Below, in pieces: positions 7,928 through 16,291 of a stretch of 38,016 bases of DNA. Below the pieces are notes generated by a model that was not told the origin of the DNA, ran no database searches, and saw only the letters and a list, made by a program, of their open reading frames with translations. Source of the DNA: Nocardioides sp. (lineage in GTDB: Bacteria > Actinomycetota > Actinomycetes > Propionibacteriales > Nocardioidaceae); assembly GCF_030150155.1 (NCBI RefSeq), contig NZ_JASLGR010000020.1, forward strand, positions 1 to 38,016. The letters are read 5' to 3'. Both the position numbers and the translations under genes were made by a program. The first letter of the stretch is position 1. Each line of letters opens with the position of its first letter.

Positions 7928-8566
7928 TCAGCGGGGCTCGATGCGGCGCAGGGCGCGCATCGAGCCCACCACCGCGACCTCCTCGAAGTCGCCGCTGGCC
8001 AGGGCCGGCAGATAGATCTCCTCGTACGGCGGTCGGCCCCCGTCGGCCGGGTCCGGGAAGACGTCGTGGATCACCAGCAGGCCGCCCGGCATCACGTGCG
8101 GCGTCCAGATCCGGTAGTCGTCGCGGGCAGGCTCGACGCCGTGCCCGCCGTCGATGAAGAGCAGCGACAGCGGTGTACCCCACCAGCGTCCGACGGTGGT
8201 GGAGCGACCGATCACGGCGACGACCTGGTCCTCCAGGCCGGCGGCGGCCAGGGTGCGGCGGAAGAGCGGCAGCGTGTCCATCTTCCCGGTGGCCGGGTCG
8301 ACCAGGTCGGTGTCGTGGTGCTCCCAGCCGGCCTGGTTCTCCTCCGAGCCGCGGTGGTGGTCGACGGTGAAGACGGTGCCGCCGACCTCGCGGGCCGCAG
8401 CCCCCAGGTAGATCGCGGACTTGCCGCCGTACGTGCCGACCTCCAGCACCGGGCCGTGCGGCAACCGCTCCCGGGCCAGCCGGTGCAGCAGATCGCCCTC
8501 GTCGGCGGGCATGAACCCCTTCGCGGCGAGGGCGTGGTCGAGGAGGTCGGGCTGCATCAGGGTCAC
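7928..8566 (-). CDS. Class I SAM-dependent methyltransferase (Methyltransf_24/TylF-like)
   Basis: A 212-residue methyltransferase-fold protein. Motif I is VLEVGTYGGKSAIYLGAAAR near residues 40-59, the acidic residue after strand 2 is in VFTVDHHRG, and LLFIDGGHGVEPARDDYRIW near 135-154 is the hallmark of the Methyltransf_24 group (O-methyltransferases and cephalosporin-hydroxylase-like proteins). The start is GTG at 8566, with a TAGGGT hexamer ending six bases upstream and no Shine-Dalgarno, so it looks leaderless; ATG at 8557 is an alternative. It is divergent from the mce4 operon and a KstR-type box lies 30 bases upstream. A link to sterol metabolism is therefore possible, but the substrate is unknown. 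Confidence 0.83.
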   Translation of the reverse strand: MTLMQPDLLDHALAAKGFMPADEGDLLHRLARERLPHGPVLEVGTYGGKSAIYLGAAAREVGGTVFTVDHHRGSEENQAGWEHHDTDLVDPATGKMDTLPLFRRTLAAAGLEDQVVAVIGRSTTVGRWWGTPLSLLFIDGGHGVEPARDDYRIWTPHVMPGGLLVIHDVFPDPADGGRPPYEEIYLPALASGDFEEVAVVGSMRALRRIEPR

Positions 8567-8572
8567 CGCTCA

Positions 8573-8578
8573 ACCCTA
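8573..8578 (-). promoter_or_regulatory. -10 element, leaderless methyltransferase transcript
   Basis: Reading the reverse strand, TAGGGT (8578 to 8573) is followed by six bases and then the GTG start at 8566. This spacing puts the transcription start on the start codon. Confidence 0.45.
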
Positions 8579-8595
8579 GTGGTCCGAACAGAAAC

Positions 8596-8609
8596 TGAAA
8601 CATGTTCCT
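8596..8609. promoter_or_regulatory. KstR-type operator (imperfect), mce4/methyltransferase divergent region
   Basis: TGAAACATGTTCCT matches TnnAACnnGTTnn with only the last base off. It lies 30 bases upstream of the divergent methyltransferase start and 119 bases before yrbE4A, so it could serve either direction. Confidence 0.6.
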
Positions 8610-8666
8610 GTGATCTGCGTTACTTCCGTGATCCAGTGTCGTTAGGCCTGCAACGGAGACGAGAAA

Positions 8667-8680
8667 TGGAACACGTTCTA
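8667..8680. promoter_or_regulatory. KstR-type operator before yrbE4A
   Basis: TGGAACACGTTCTA is a full match to the KstR consensus TnnAACnnGTTnnA. It lies 47 bases before the yrbE4A start, where it would block the mce4 promoter. The mce4 operon is a known KstR target in mycobacteria and rhodococci. Confidence 0.8.
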
Positions 8681-8727
8681 TTCGGGCGGCACGCCCCGGA
8701 GGACCGTGCGGGGAGGGAGGGACGACC

Positions 8728-9501
8728 ATGGGCATGCGTGGCGGAGCCTTGATCGAAGGCCTCGGCGGCATCGGACTGATGACGGCCGAGGTGGCCAAGG
8801 CGAGCGTGACGACGCGCTTCCAGTTCCGGGAGTTCATCGAGCAGGCCTGGTTCATCATCAGCGTCACGCTGGTGCCCTCGGTGCTGGTCTCCATCCCGTT
8901 CGGGGCGGTGATCTCGCTCCAGGTCGGCAGCCTCACCGGTCAGCTCGGCGCCCAGTCCTTCGCCGGTGCGACAGCGGTGCTCGCCGTCGTCCGCGAGGCG
9001 GCTCCGATCGCGGCGGCCCTGATCATCGCCGGAGCCGCCGGCTCGGCGATCTGCTCCGACCTCGGCTCGCGCAAGATCCGCGAGGAGATCGACGCGATGG
9101 AGGTGCTCGGCATCGACCCCGTCGTCCGGCTGGTCACCCCGCGCGTGCTGGCCTGCTTCTTCGTCGCCATCATGATCAACGGCATCGTTGTCTCGGCCGG
9201 CATCGCCGGGGGCTACTTCTTCACCGTCATCGTCCAGGGCGGCTCGGCCGGTGCGTTCCTCTCCTCCTTCACCGCTCTGGCCTCCCTCAATGACCTGTGG
9301 ATCGGGATGGCCAAGGCCGGCATCTTTGGTCTCCTCGCCGCGGTGGTCGGCTCCTACAAGGGGCTCTCGGCCGGTGGCGGCCCCAGCGGCGTGGGCCGGG
9401 CCGTCAACGAGGCCGTGATCATCGCGTTCATGCTCCTGTTCGTCCTCAACTCCCTGATGACGGCGATCTACTTCCAGCTGGTTCCGCAGGACGGTCTGTG
9501 A
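8728..9501 (+). CDS. yrbE4A: YrbE4A, MlaE-family permease of Mce4 importer
   Basis: One of two integral membrane permeases of the Mce4 transporter, which imports sterols across the cell envelope. The 257-residue protein has about five hydrophobic helices. Its cytoplasmic coupling-helix motif REEIDAMEVLGIDP starts near residue 118, which in MlaE/YrbE proteins contacts the ATPase. It ends in a membrane segment near AVNEAVIIAFMLLFVLNS. The start is ATG at 8728, seven bases after GGGAGGGAGG. Its stop overlaps the yrbE4B start by one base (TGATG). The assignment to the Mce4 rather than another Mce class comes from the KstR boxes and surrounding sterol genes. Confidence 0.93.
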   Translation: MGMRGGALIEGLGGIGLMTAEVAKASVTTRFQFREFIEQAWFIISVTLVPSVLVSIPFGAVISLQVGSLTGQLGAQSFAGATAVLAVVREAAPIAAALIIAGAAGSAICSDLGSRKIREEIDAMEVLGIDPVVRLVTPRVLACFFVAIMINGIVVSAGIAGGYFFTVIVQGGSAGAFLSSFTALASLNDLWIGMAKAGIFGLLAAVVGSYKGLSAGGGPSGVGRAVNEAVIIAFMLLFVLNSLMTAIYFQLVPQDGL

Positions 9502-10361
9502 TGAGTGCGCTCAAGGTCACCGCGTCGGCCACCGCATCGGCCGGTGCCGCCTTCGTCAAGGGCCGCCGTGCCCGGATCGAGGAGTACGGCGACCAGCTGC
9601 TGTTCTACGCCAAGGCACTGGCCTGGACCCCGCGGGCGATCCGGTTCCACCGCCGCGAGATCTTCAACACCCTCGCCGAGGTCGCCTTCGGCGCGGGCGG
9701 TCTCACCATGATCGCGGGCACCGCGGGGGTGATCGCCTTCATGGCGTTCTTCGCGGGCACCGAGGTCGGCATCCAGGGCTATGCCTCACTGAGCCAGATC
9801 GGCGTCGCCAAGTTCACCGCCTTCGTGTCGGCGTACTTCAATACGCGTGAGGTCGCACCCCTGATCTCCTCGATCGCGTTGGCCGCGACGGTGGGGTGCG
9901 GCTACACCGCACGCCTCGGAGCGATGCGGATCAGCGAGGAGATCGACGCCCTGGAGTCGATGGGGATCCCGTCGCTGCCGTTCCTGGTGACCACCCGGAT
10001 GCTGGCCGGCTTCCTGGCCGTGATCCCGCTGTACGTCGTCGCGCTGACCGCCTCCTACCTCTCGCCCCGCCTGATCACGACCCTGATCTACCACCAGTCG
10101 GCCGGCACGTACGACCACTACTTCCTGGCCTTCCTGCCGCCCCAGGACATCCTGTGGTCCTTCTTCAAGCTGATCTTCCTGGCCGTCGCGATCATCCTGA
10201 TCCACTGCTACTACGGCTACACCGCCTCGGGCGGCCCGGCCGGGGTCGGCGTCGCGGTCGGCAAGGCGATCCGGACCTCGATCGTCACCGTCGTGGTGGC
10301 CGACTTCTTCCTCAGCTTCGCGATCTGGGGCTCCACCACCACCGTGCGGATCACGGGATGA
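9501..10361 (+). CDS. yrbE4B: YrbE4B, second MlaE-family permease of Mce4 importer
   Basis: The second permease, 286 residues, pairing with YrbE4A to form the inner-membrane channel. The coupling motif is SEEIDALESMGIPS near residues 145-158, and about five hydrophobic segments follow an N-terminal amphipathic region (MSALKVTASATASAGAA). The start is ATG at 9501, overlapping the yrbE4A stop by one base; the longer upstream frame is a shadow of yrbE4A. TASGGPAGVGVAVGKAIRTS near the C-terminus is the conserved YrbE tail loop. A 21-base gap separates it from mce4A. Confidence 0.93.
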   Translation: MSALKVTASATASAGAAFVKGRRARIEEYGDQLLFYAKALAWTPRAIRFHRREIFNTLAEVAFGAGGLTMIAGTAGVIAFMAFFAGTEVGIQGYASLSQIGVAKFTAFVSAYFNTREVAPLISSIALAATVGCGYTARLGAMRISEEIDALESMGIPSLPFLVTTRMLAGFLAVIPLYVVALTASYLSPRLITTLIYHQSAGTYDHYFLAFLPPQDILWSFFKLIFLAVAIILIHCYYGYTASGGPAGVGVAVGKAIRTSIVTVVVADFFLSFAIWGSTTTVRITG

Positions 10362-10382
10362 GCAGGGCGGAGGTGAGTCACC

Positions 10383-11531
10383 ATGTTGATGTCCATCAGT
10401 CGTGACACCCGCGCCGAGCACAACCGGCTGCTGGTGGCGGGCGTCGTCTACGTCGCCGTGATCGCGATCCTGCTCGGCCTCGCCGTGGCGGTCTACCAGA
10501 AGGCGTTCACCCCGGTGACCTGGGTGACGGTCAGGGCCGACCGTGCCGGTCTGCAGCTGCCGAAGTTCGGGGACGTGCGGATGCACGGTGTCCTGATCGG
10601 CCAGATCCGTGGGGTGAGCCAGGACGGCACTCACGCGGTGATCAAGCTCGGCCTGGACCCCTCGGCGGCCAAGCAGGTCCCGGCCGACGCCACCGTGGCG
10701 ATCAAGCCGACCACCCTGTTCGGGCAGAAGTACGTCGAGTTCGTCGACCCTGCCACGTCTGCGGCCTCGGGGCCGATCGGGTTGAGCAGCGGCACCGTCA
10801 TCCCCGCCTCGCGGGTGCAGACCAACGTCGAGCTGGAGTCGATCCTCGGCCGGCTCGACACCCTGCTGACCGCACTGCGGCCCCAGGACCTCAACGCCAC
10901 GCTGCACGCGCTGGCCACCGCGCTGGCCGGCAACGGCGACAAGCTCGGTCGCACGATCAAGGACCTCGACGACTACCTGCGGACGATGAACAAGCACATC
11001 CCGACGTTGACCGACGACCTCACCCGGGTGGCCTCGGTGGCCCACACCTACGACCTGGCCGCCCCCGACCTGGTCGACGTGCTCGCCAACGCGACCACGA
11101 CCGCGACCACGATCGCGACCCAGAAGGATCAGCTGCAGGGCATCTTCGCCTCCGTGACGGGCCTGTCGAGCTCGGCCACGACGCTGCTGGCGACCAACGA
11201 GAAGGGGATCGAGGTGGAGGGCAAGCTCGCCGTTCCGCTGCTCAAGCTGCTCGACACGTACTCACCGGAGTACCCGTGCCTGCTGGGCGGTCTGACGAAC
11301 TCGATCACCGGTCTCAACCAGACCTTCCGTGACTCCCGGGTGCGCCAGACGATGAGCCTGGGCGCCACCCAGCGGCCGGCGTACACGCCCCTGGACCGTC
11401 CCGAGTACGGCGAGATCGGACACGGGCCGTGGTGCCTGGGCCTGCCGGCGACCCCGGTGGTCGGCAGGCCGGCGCTCAAGGACGGCACCGAGGACAACCC
11501 GGCCCAGCACCTGCTGCAGGGGTTCAAGTGA
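10383..11531 (+). CDS. mce4A: Mce4A, MCE-domain substrate-binding subunit
   Basis: First of six MCE-domain proteins that assemble a hydrophobic tunnel for sterols between outer layers and the YrbE permeases. It is 382 residues with an N-terminal membrane anchor (LLVAGVVYVAVIAILLGLAV near residues 16-35). The MCE domain follows at about 48-130 (VRADRAGLQLPKFGDVRMHG and FGQKYVEFVDP). A long helical region comes next, then a C-terminal region with a Cys pair near CLLGG and WCLGL. The start is ATG at 10383 with GGAGGTGA upstream; ATG at 10389 is possible. It is the first mce gene after the two permeases, which fixes it as the A subunit. Confidence 0.93.
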   Translation: MLMSISRDTRAEHNRLLVAGVVYVAVIAILLGLAVAVYQKAFTPVTWVTVRADRAGLQLPKFGDVRMHGVLIGQIRGVSQDGTHAVIKLGLDPSAAKQVPADATVAIKPTTLFGQKYVEFVDPATSAASGPIGLSSGTVIPASRVQTNVELESILGRLDTLLTALRPQDLNATLHALATALAGNGDKLGRTIKDLDDYLRTMNKHIPTLTDDLTRVASVAHTYDLAAPDLVDVLANATTTATTIATQKDQLQGIFASVTGLSSSATTLLATNEKGIEVEGKLAVPLLKLLDTYSPEYPCLLGGLTNSITGLNQTFRDSRVRQTMSLGATQRPAYTPLDRPEYGEIGHGPWCLGLPATPVVGRPALKDGTEDNPAQHLLQGFK

Positions 11532-12622
11532 GGGCGCCGCTGACCGACCGGGACCTGCGCACGCTCTCGGCCGGGATCAAGCTGGTGGTGTTCCTCGTCG
11601 TCTCCCTGGTCGTGACCGGCGGCCTGGCGATGATCATGGGCCACCTCGGCGGCGGCGACCAGCGCGAGTACAAGGCCGTCTTCACCTCGGCCAGCCAGCT
11701 CGCCCAGGGTGACGATGTCCGGGTCGCGGGGGTCTCGGTCGGCGAGGTCGAGGACGTCCGGATCCACGGCAACGACCAGGCAATCGTGACCTTCAAGGTC
11801 GACGCGGCGGTGCCGATGACGAAGGCCTCGGGCGCCCAGATCCGCTACCTGAACCTGGTCGGCGACCGCTACCTGGCGCTCACCCAGGGCACGGCCGGTG
11901 CCGCCCGCCTGGGCAGCGACGACGTCATCCCGGTCTCCCAGACCCAGCCGGCGATCAACCTGACCGAGCTGTTCAACGGCTTCCAGCCGCTCTTCCAGGC
12001 GCTCTCGCCCGACGACGTGAACACGCTGTCGAGCAACCTGATCAAGGTCCTGCAGGGCGAGGGCGGCACGGTGGAGAGCCTGCTCACCCAGACCGCGTCG
12101 TTGACCAGCTCGCTGGCCGACCGTGACCAGCTGATCTCGAGCGTGATCGGCAACCTCACCACCACCCTGCAGACCGTCGACTCGCACCGGACCCAGCTGG
12201 CCAGCCTGATCGACCAGATGAGCAACTGGATGGGCGACCTGGCAGGTGACCGCACCGCGATCGGAGACTCGGTGGCGCAGATCGGCGCGATGACGAAGTC
12301 CCTGGCCGGCCTGCTCACCGACGCCCGGCCGTGGACCAAGACCGACATCGTGCAGCTGCGCCGGGTGATGGAGATCCTGAACAAGCCCGAGAACCAGGCA
12401 GTGATGGACGAGACGATGGCGCGTCTGCCCCAGACTCTCCAGGCCCAGGCCCGGATCGGCACCCACGGTAGTTGGTACAACTACTACCTCTGCGACTTCG
12501 ACATGAAGCTGACGCTGCCCTCGCTGGGCAAGGCGATCGACAACTCGGCTCCGATGAAGGCGCTGCAGAAGGCGTTGAGCAGCATCGCCGTCTACAGCAC
12601 GGCAGAGAGGTGCAAGCCCTGA
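11528..12622 (+). CDS. mce4B: Mce4B, MCE-domain subunit
   Basis: A 364-residue MCE protein. The start is GTG at 11528, overlapping the mce4A stop by four bases (GTGA); the longer frame upstream is a shadow. A single N-terminal anchor (GIKLVVFLVVSLVVTGGLAM) precedes the MCE domain (YKAVFTSASQLAQGDDVRVA, then RYLNLVGDRYLALTQG). A helical stretch rich in Thr, Gln and Leu forms the tunnel-building part. Cysteines near the C-terminus (YNYYLCDFDMKL and ERCKP) match the usual Mce B tail. The stop overlaps the mce4C start by one base. Confidence 0.93.
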   Translation: MRAPLTDRDLRTLSAGIKLVVFLVVSLVVTGGLAMIMGHLGGGDQREYKAVFTSASQLAQGDDVRVAGVSVGEVEDVRIHGNDQAIVTFKVDAAVPMTKASGAQIRYLNLVGDRYLALTQGTAGAARLGSDDVIPVSQTQPAINLTELFNGFQPLFQALSPDDVNTLSSNLIKVLQGEGGTVESLLTQTASLTSSLADRDQLISSVIGNLTTTLQTVDSHRTQLASLIDQMSNWMGDLAGDRTAIGDSVAQIGAMTKSLAGLLTDARPWTKTDIVQLRRVMEILNKPENQAVMDETMARLPQTLQAQARIGTHGSWYNYYLCDFDMKLTLPSLGKAIDNSAPMKALQKALSSIAVYSTAERCKP

Positions 12623-13620
12623 TGGCCGCCCACACATCACGTCAACTGCGCAGGGTGGGTCTCATCACCGCTGCCGTGCTCGTCATCGGTCTGCTGGCGG
12701 CGTTCAACCTCCAGCACCTCCCTGGCATGAAGGGCACGACGTACCACGCCGAGTTCAGCGACTCCTCCGGACTGCACACCGGTGCCCGGGTCGAGGTCGC
12801 CGGCATCCGGGTCGGCCGGGTCGACAAGATCACCATCGACGGGTCGAAGGTGAAGGTCGACTTCGACGTCTCCCTGGCCGACGGCCAGCACCTCGGCGAC
12901 CAGACCACCGCCTCGATCGAGGTGCTCAACCTGCTGGGGGAGAAGTACCTCAACCTCACCCCGAAGGGCACCGTCCCGATCGCCGGCGGCGGCACGATCC
13001 CGCTGGCGCGCACCTCGGCGAGCTACGACATCGTCTCGACGTTGAGCCAGCTCACCACGACCTCCACCGGGATCGACAAGAAACAGCTCGCCACCGCCCT
13101 CAACGTGATGGGCAGCACCCTGCAGCAGGCCACGCCGCAGATCCAGAGCAGCTTCAACGGCATCGCCCGTCTGGCCAAGACCGTCGCCAGCAAGAACGAC
13201 GACCTGGCCCAGCTGCTGACCAGCGCCAAGAGCGTGGTCTCCCTGCTCAACGACCACAGCGGTCAGCTGGTCAACCTGATGAAGCAGGGCGACGACATCT
13301 TCACCACCCTGATCCAGCGCCGTGACGACATCCACCAGCTGCTGGTCACGGCCACGTCGCTGTCTCAGCAGCTCAGCGGCCTGGTCAGCGACAACGAGAA
13401 GACGATCGGCCCGGCGCTGGCCCAGCTCAACCAGGCGATCACCTTCCTCAACGACCGCAAGGACGAGCTGAGCGACATCGTGAAGTACTACGGGCCCTAC
13501 GCCTCGATCCTGACCAACATCGTCGGCTCCGGACCGTGGTTCGACGCCTACGTGCCCAACCTGGGCGGCCTCGCCACCGGCGAGTTCGTGCCCGGGTTCC
13601 GACCGGGGATGGAGCGGTGA
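12622..13620 (+). CDS. mce4C: Mce4C, MCE-domain subunit
   Basis: A 332-residue MCE protein. The start is ATG at 12622, sharing one base with the mce4B stop. It has an N-terminal anchor (RVGLITAAVLVIGLLAAFNL), an MCE domain (YHAEFSDSSGLHTGARVEVA, then IEVLNLLGEKYLNLTPKG) and a helical region ending YYGPYASILTNIVGSGPWFD. There is no long Pro-rich tail, unlike some mycobacterial Mce C proteins. The gene ends four bases into, or directly at, the mce4D start. Confidence 0.93.
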   Translation: MAAHTSRQLRRVGLITAAVLVIGLLAAFNLQHLPGMKGTTYHAEFSDSSGLHTGARVEVAGIRVGRVDKITIDGSKVKVDFDVSLADGQHLGDQTTASIEVLNLLGEKYLNLTPKGTVPIAGGGTIPLARTSASYDIVSTLSQLTTTSTGIDKKQLATALNVMGSTLQQATPQIQSSFNGIARLAKTVASKNDDLAQLLTSAKSVVSLLNDHSGQLVNLMKQGDDIFTTLIQRRDDIHQLLVTATSLSQQLSGLVSDNEKTIGPALAQLNQAITFLNDRKDELSDIVKYYGPYASILTNIVGSGPWFDAYVPNLGGLATGEFVPGFRPGMER

Positions 13621-14828
13621 TGGGGATCTCGATGCCGAGCCTGGCGCGCCTGCGCAGCTGGAAGTGGCTGGCCGCCCTGGCCCTGCCGCTGCTGCTGGTC
13701 GTCCTGCTTCTGCTCCCGATGGGCGGCGGGCAGCGGACGGTGACCGCCCACTTCGCCAACGCGATCAGCATCTACCCCGGCACCGACGTCACCATCATGG
13801 GCGTCCGGGTCGGCAAGGTGACCAAGGTCGTCACCGAGGGCAGCACGGTCGCCGTCTCGATGGAGTACGACGACCAGTACAAGCTCCCCGCCGACGTGAA
13901 GGCCGCACTCGTCACGCCGACGCTGGTGGCCGACCGCTACGTCCAGCTGGTGCCGGCGTACACCGGCGGCGCCACCCTCGCCGACCGCGGCGACATCCCG
14001 GTCGACCGCTCGGTGACGCCGGTGGAGATGGACCAGATCTACGCCAGCCTCAACGACCTCACCGACGCCCTCGGGCCCAACGGCGCGAACAAGGACGGTG
14101 CCCTGGGCGGCGTCCTGTCCGACACCGCGACGGCGTTGAAGGGCAACGGCAAGGCCGGCAACGAGATGATCAAGAACCTCTCCGCGGCAGCACAGACCCT
14201 CGGCACCAACTCCGACGACCTGTTCGCCACCGTCGAGGGCCTGGCGTCGATCTCGCAGACCCTGAAGGCGAACGACACCACCGTCTCGCAGTTCCTCAGC
14301 AAGCTCTCCACCGTCTCCACCCAGCTGTCGGGGGAGAGCGACGACCTGCAGCAGGCGCTGTCGGCGATCGCCAACGCGGTCCAGGTCACCCGTGGCTTCG
14401 TCAAGGACAACAAGGACGCCCTGATCAGCGGGGTGACCAAGCTCAGCACCACCGTCGAGGTGCTGGCCAAGCAGAAGGAGTCGCTGGGCACCACGATCCA
14501 GCTCGCCCCGCTCGGCCTGGCCAACCTCGCCGACGGCTTCGACACGGTCTCGGGCACCGAGGGCGCCCGGTTCCAGTTCGGCCCGCTCGCTGCCGACCTG
14601 CCCGGGGTGCTGTGCAACATCGTCACCGTCGACAAGATCCCGGGCGCTAGCGCACTGTGCCAGCTGATCAAGGCGCTGATCCCGGCCACCGTCACCAACG
14701 ACCTCGGCGCCGGCATCATCGACGCGTTCGGGGTGCACGGCATCCCCGGCCTCCAGACCGGGTCGGCCAGCATCAAGTCGCTGACCGAGCAGCTCGGCAC
14801 CGCGCAGAAGAAGGGGGCGACGAAGTGA
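13620..14828 (+). CDS. mce4D: Mce4D, MCE-domain subunit
   Basis: A 402-residue MCE protein. ATG at 13620 overlaps the mce4C stop by one base; GTG at 13617 is an equally placed alternative and adds one residue. The anchor is WLAALALPLLLVVLLLLPMG. The MCE domain reads TVTAHFANAISIYPGTDVTI and VTPTLVADRYVQLVPAY. A long helical part holds repeated LSTVSTQLSGESDDL-type heptads, and a C-terminal region has two cysteines (GVLCNIV and ALCQLI). The gene is coupled to mce4E by a four-base GTGA overlap. Confidence 0.93.
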   Translation: MGISMPSLARLRSWKWLAALALPLLLVVLLLLPMGGGQRTVTAHFANAISIYPGTDVTIMGVRVGKVTKVVTEGSTVAVSMEYDDQYKLPADVKAALVTPTLVADRYVQLVPAYTGGATLADRGDIPVDRSVTPVEMDQIYASLNDLTDALGPNGANKDGALGGVLSDTATALKGNGKAGNEMIKNLSAAAQTLGTNSDDLFATVEGLASISQTLKANDTTVSQFLSKLSTVSTQLSGESDDLQQALSAIANAVQVTRGFVKDNKDALISGVTKLSTTVEVLAKQKESLGTTIQLAPLGLANLADGFDTVSGTEGARFQFGPLAADLPGVLCNIVTVDKIPGASALCQLIKALIPATVTNDLGAGIIDAFGVHGIPGLQTGSASIKSLTEQLGTAQKKGATK

Positions 14829-16291
14829 CCCGCCTGAGGAGTCTGGGCGCCCTGATCGCGCTCGCCCTGGTCGCGATGGTGTTGACCACCGGCTGCGGCC
14901 AGCTCAAGGCCTACGACCTGCCACTGCCCGGCAAGGTGGTCAAGGGCTCCGACGGCTACCGGGTGAGCGCGGAGTTCTCCGACGTCGTCGACGTGGTGCC
15001 GCGGACCCTGGTGATGGCCAACGACGTCCCGGTCGGCCAGGTCGAGTCGGTCACCCGCGAGGGCTGGAACGCCCGGGTGACGATGACGATCCGCAAGGAC
15101 ATCGTCCTCCCGGCCGATGCCGTGGCCGACGTACGCCAGACCAGTCTGCTGGGGGAGAAGTACATCTCGCTGACCGCACCGACCGGCTCCACGGTGGCCA
15201 AGGCGGGCCGGCTCGCCGACGGCGCGAACATCCCGTTGGACCGCTCCTCGCGCAATCCCGAGGTCGAGGAGGTGCTGGGTGCGCTGTCGTTCCTGCTCTC
15301 CAAGGGCGGGGTCGGGCAGCTCAAGACGATCAGCACCGAGCTCAACACGATGATGGAGAACCGGCAGGGCAACCTGCGCGACGTGCTCGGCCAGCTCAAC
15401 ACGCTGGTCACCTCCCTCAACGAGCACCGCGGCTCGATCATCACCGCGATGGAGCAGGTCGACAAGCTGACGTCGACCCTGAACAAGGAGAGGTCGACGA
15501 TCACCGACGCGATCGACTCCTTCGGTCCGGCGCTGAAGGTGCTGCACCAGCAGCACCGCGACCTGATGACGATGCTGACGGCGCTGGACAAGCTCGGCAC
15601 GGTGGCGACCCGGGTGGTCAACAACAGCGGTGCCGACATCGTCGCCGCCCTCAAGCACCTCGGACCGACGCTGACCAAGCTGGCCGACGCGGGCGACTCG
15701 CTGCCCAAGGGCCTGATGATGGCGGCCAGCTTCCCGTGGCCCAAGCAGGCCGAGGACCTGGCGCGAGGGGAGTACTCCAACGCCCTGTTCCACCTCGACA
15801 TCAACCTCAACCAGATCATCACCGGCCTCGCCACCGGCTCCAACATGGGCATCCCGCAGGTGCTCCAGCTCTGCCAGAACTACGCCCAGGGCTGCTCGGC
15901 GCTGCAGCCCCTGGTCGGCGCGCTGTGCGACCTGCTGCACGAGGACCTGGTCTGCTCCCTGGTCGGCAAGGAGGACACCGGCGGTCCGCTGGCCAACCTC
16001 GGGCTGCCGCTGTCGGGGACCAACTCCGACGGCACCCAGGCCGGTGTCACCGACCTGCTCAGCCAGATCGTGGGCGGCCTGCTGGGCGGCGGTTCGTCCT
16101 CGGGCTCGTCCGGATCCTCCGGTACGTCGGGCACGTCCGGCACCTCCGGGGCGGGCAAGGCCGGCACCAGCGGCGGCACCAAGAAGTCCACAGGGACCGC
16201 CACGCCCGCCCCGAGTGCGAGCGCCTCGGCGACCAGCTCCCCGGGCCTGCTCGGGCTGCTCGGCTCACTGTTGGGAGGGGGATCGAAGTGA
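14825..16291 (+). CDS. mce4E: Mce4E, MCE-domain lipoprotein (LprN-like) with Ser/Gly/Thr-rich tail
   Basis: The lipoprotein subunit of the Mce4 complex, 488 residues, start GTG at 14825. The signal peptide ends in the lipobox VLTTGC with the lipidated Cys near residue 24, as in mycobacterial LprN. The MCE domain (YRVSAEFSDVVDVVPRTLVM, then TSLLGEKYISLTAPTG) is followed by a helical region and a Cys-rich part (QLCQNYAQGCSALQ, ALCDLLHEDLVCSLV). The last 70 or so residues are unusual: SSG/TSG triplets, then Lys/Thr/Ala/Pro/Ser-rich sequence, ending in LLGLLGSLLGGG. The tail looks unstructured or wall-spanning. It makes the protein longer than typical Mce E subunits (about 380-400 residues). Confidence 0.93.
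   Translation: MTRLRSLGALIALALVAMVLTTGCGQLKAYDLPLPGKVVKGSDGYRVSAEFSDVVDVVPRTLVMANDVPVGQVESVTREGWNARVTMTIRKDIVLPADAVADVRQTSLLGEKYISLTAPTGSTVAKAGRLADGANIPLDRSSRNPEVEEVLGALSFLLSKGGVGQLKTISTELNTMMENRQGNLRDVLGQLNTLVTSLNEHRGSIITAMEQVDKLTSTLNKERSTITDAIDSFGPALKVLHQQHRDLMTMLTALDKLGTVATRVVNNSGADIVAALKHLGPTLTKLADAGDSLPKGLMMAASFPWPKQAEDLARGEYSNALFHLDINLNQIITGLATGSNMGIPQVLQLCQNYAQGCSALQPLVGALCDLLHEDLVCSLVGKEDTGGPLANLGLPLSGTNSDGTQAGVTDLLSQIVGGLLGGGSSSGSSGSSGTSGTSGTSGAGKAGTSGGTKKSTGTATPAPSASASATSSPGLLGLLGSLLGGGSK

Noticed and set aside
14039..15940. Very long minus-strand frame across mce4D/mce4E
   Set aside because: It is antisense to clear Mce proteins and has low-complexity composition without domains.
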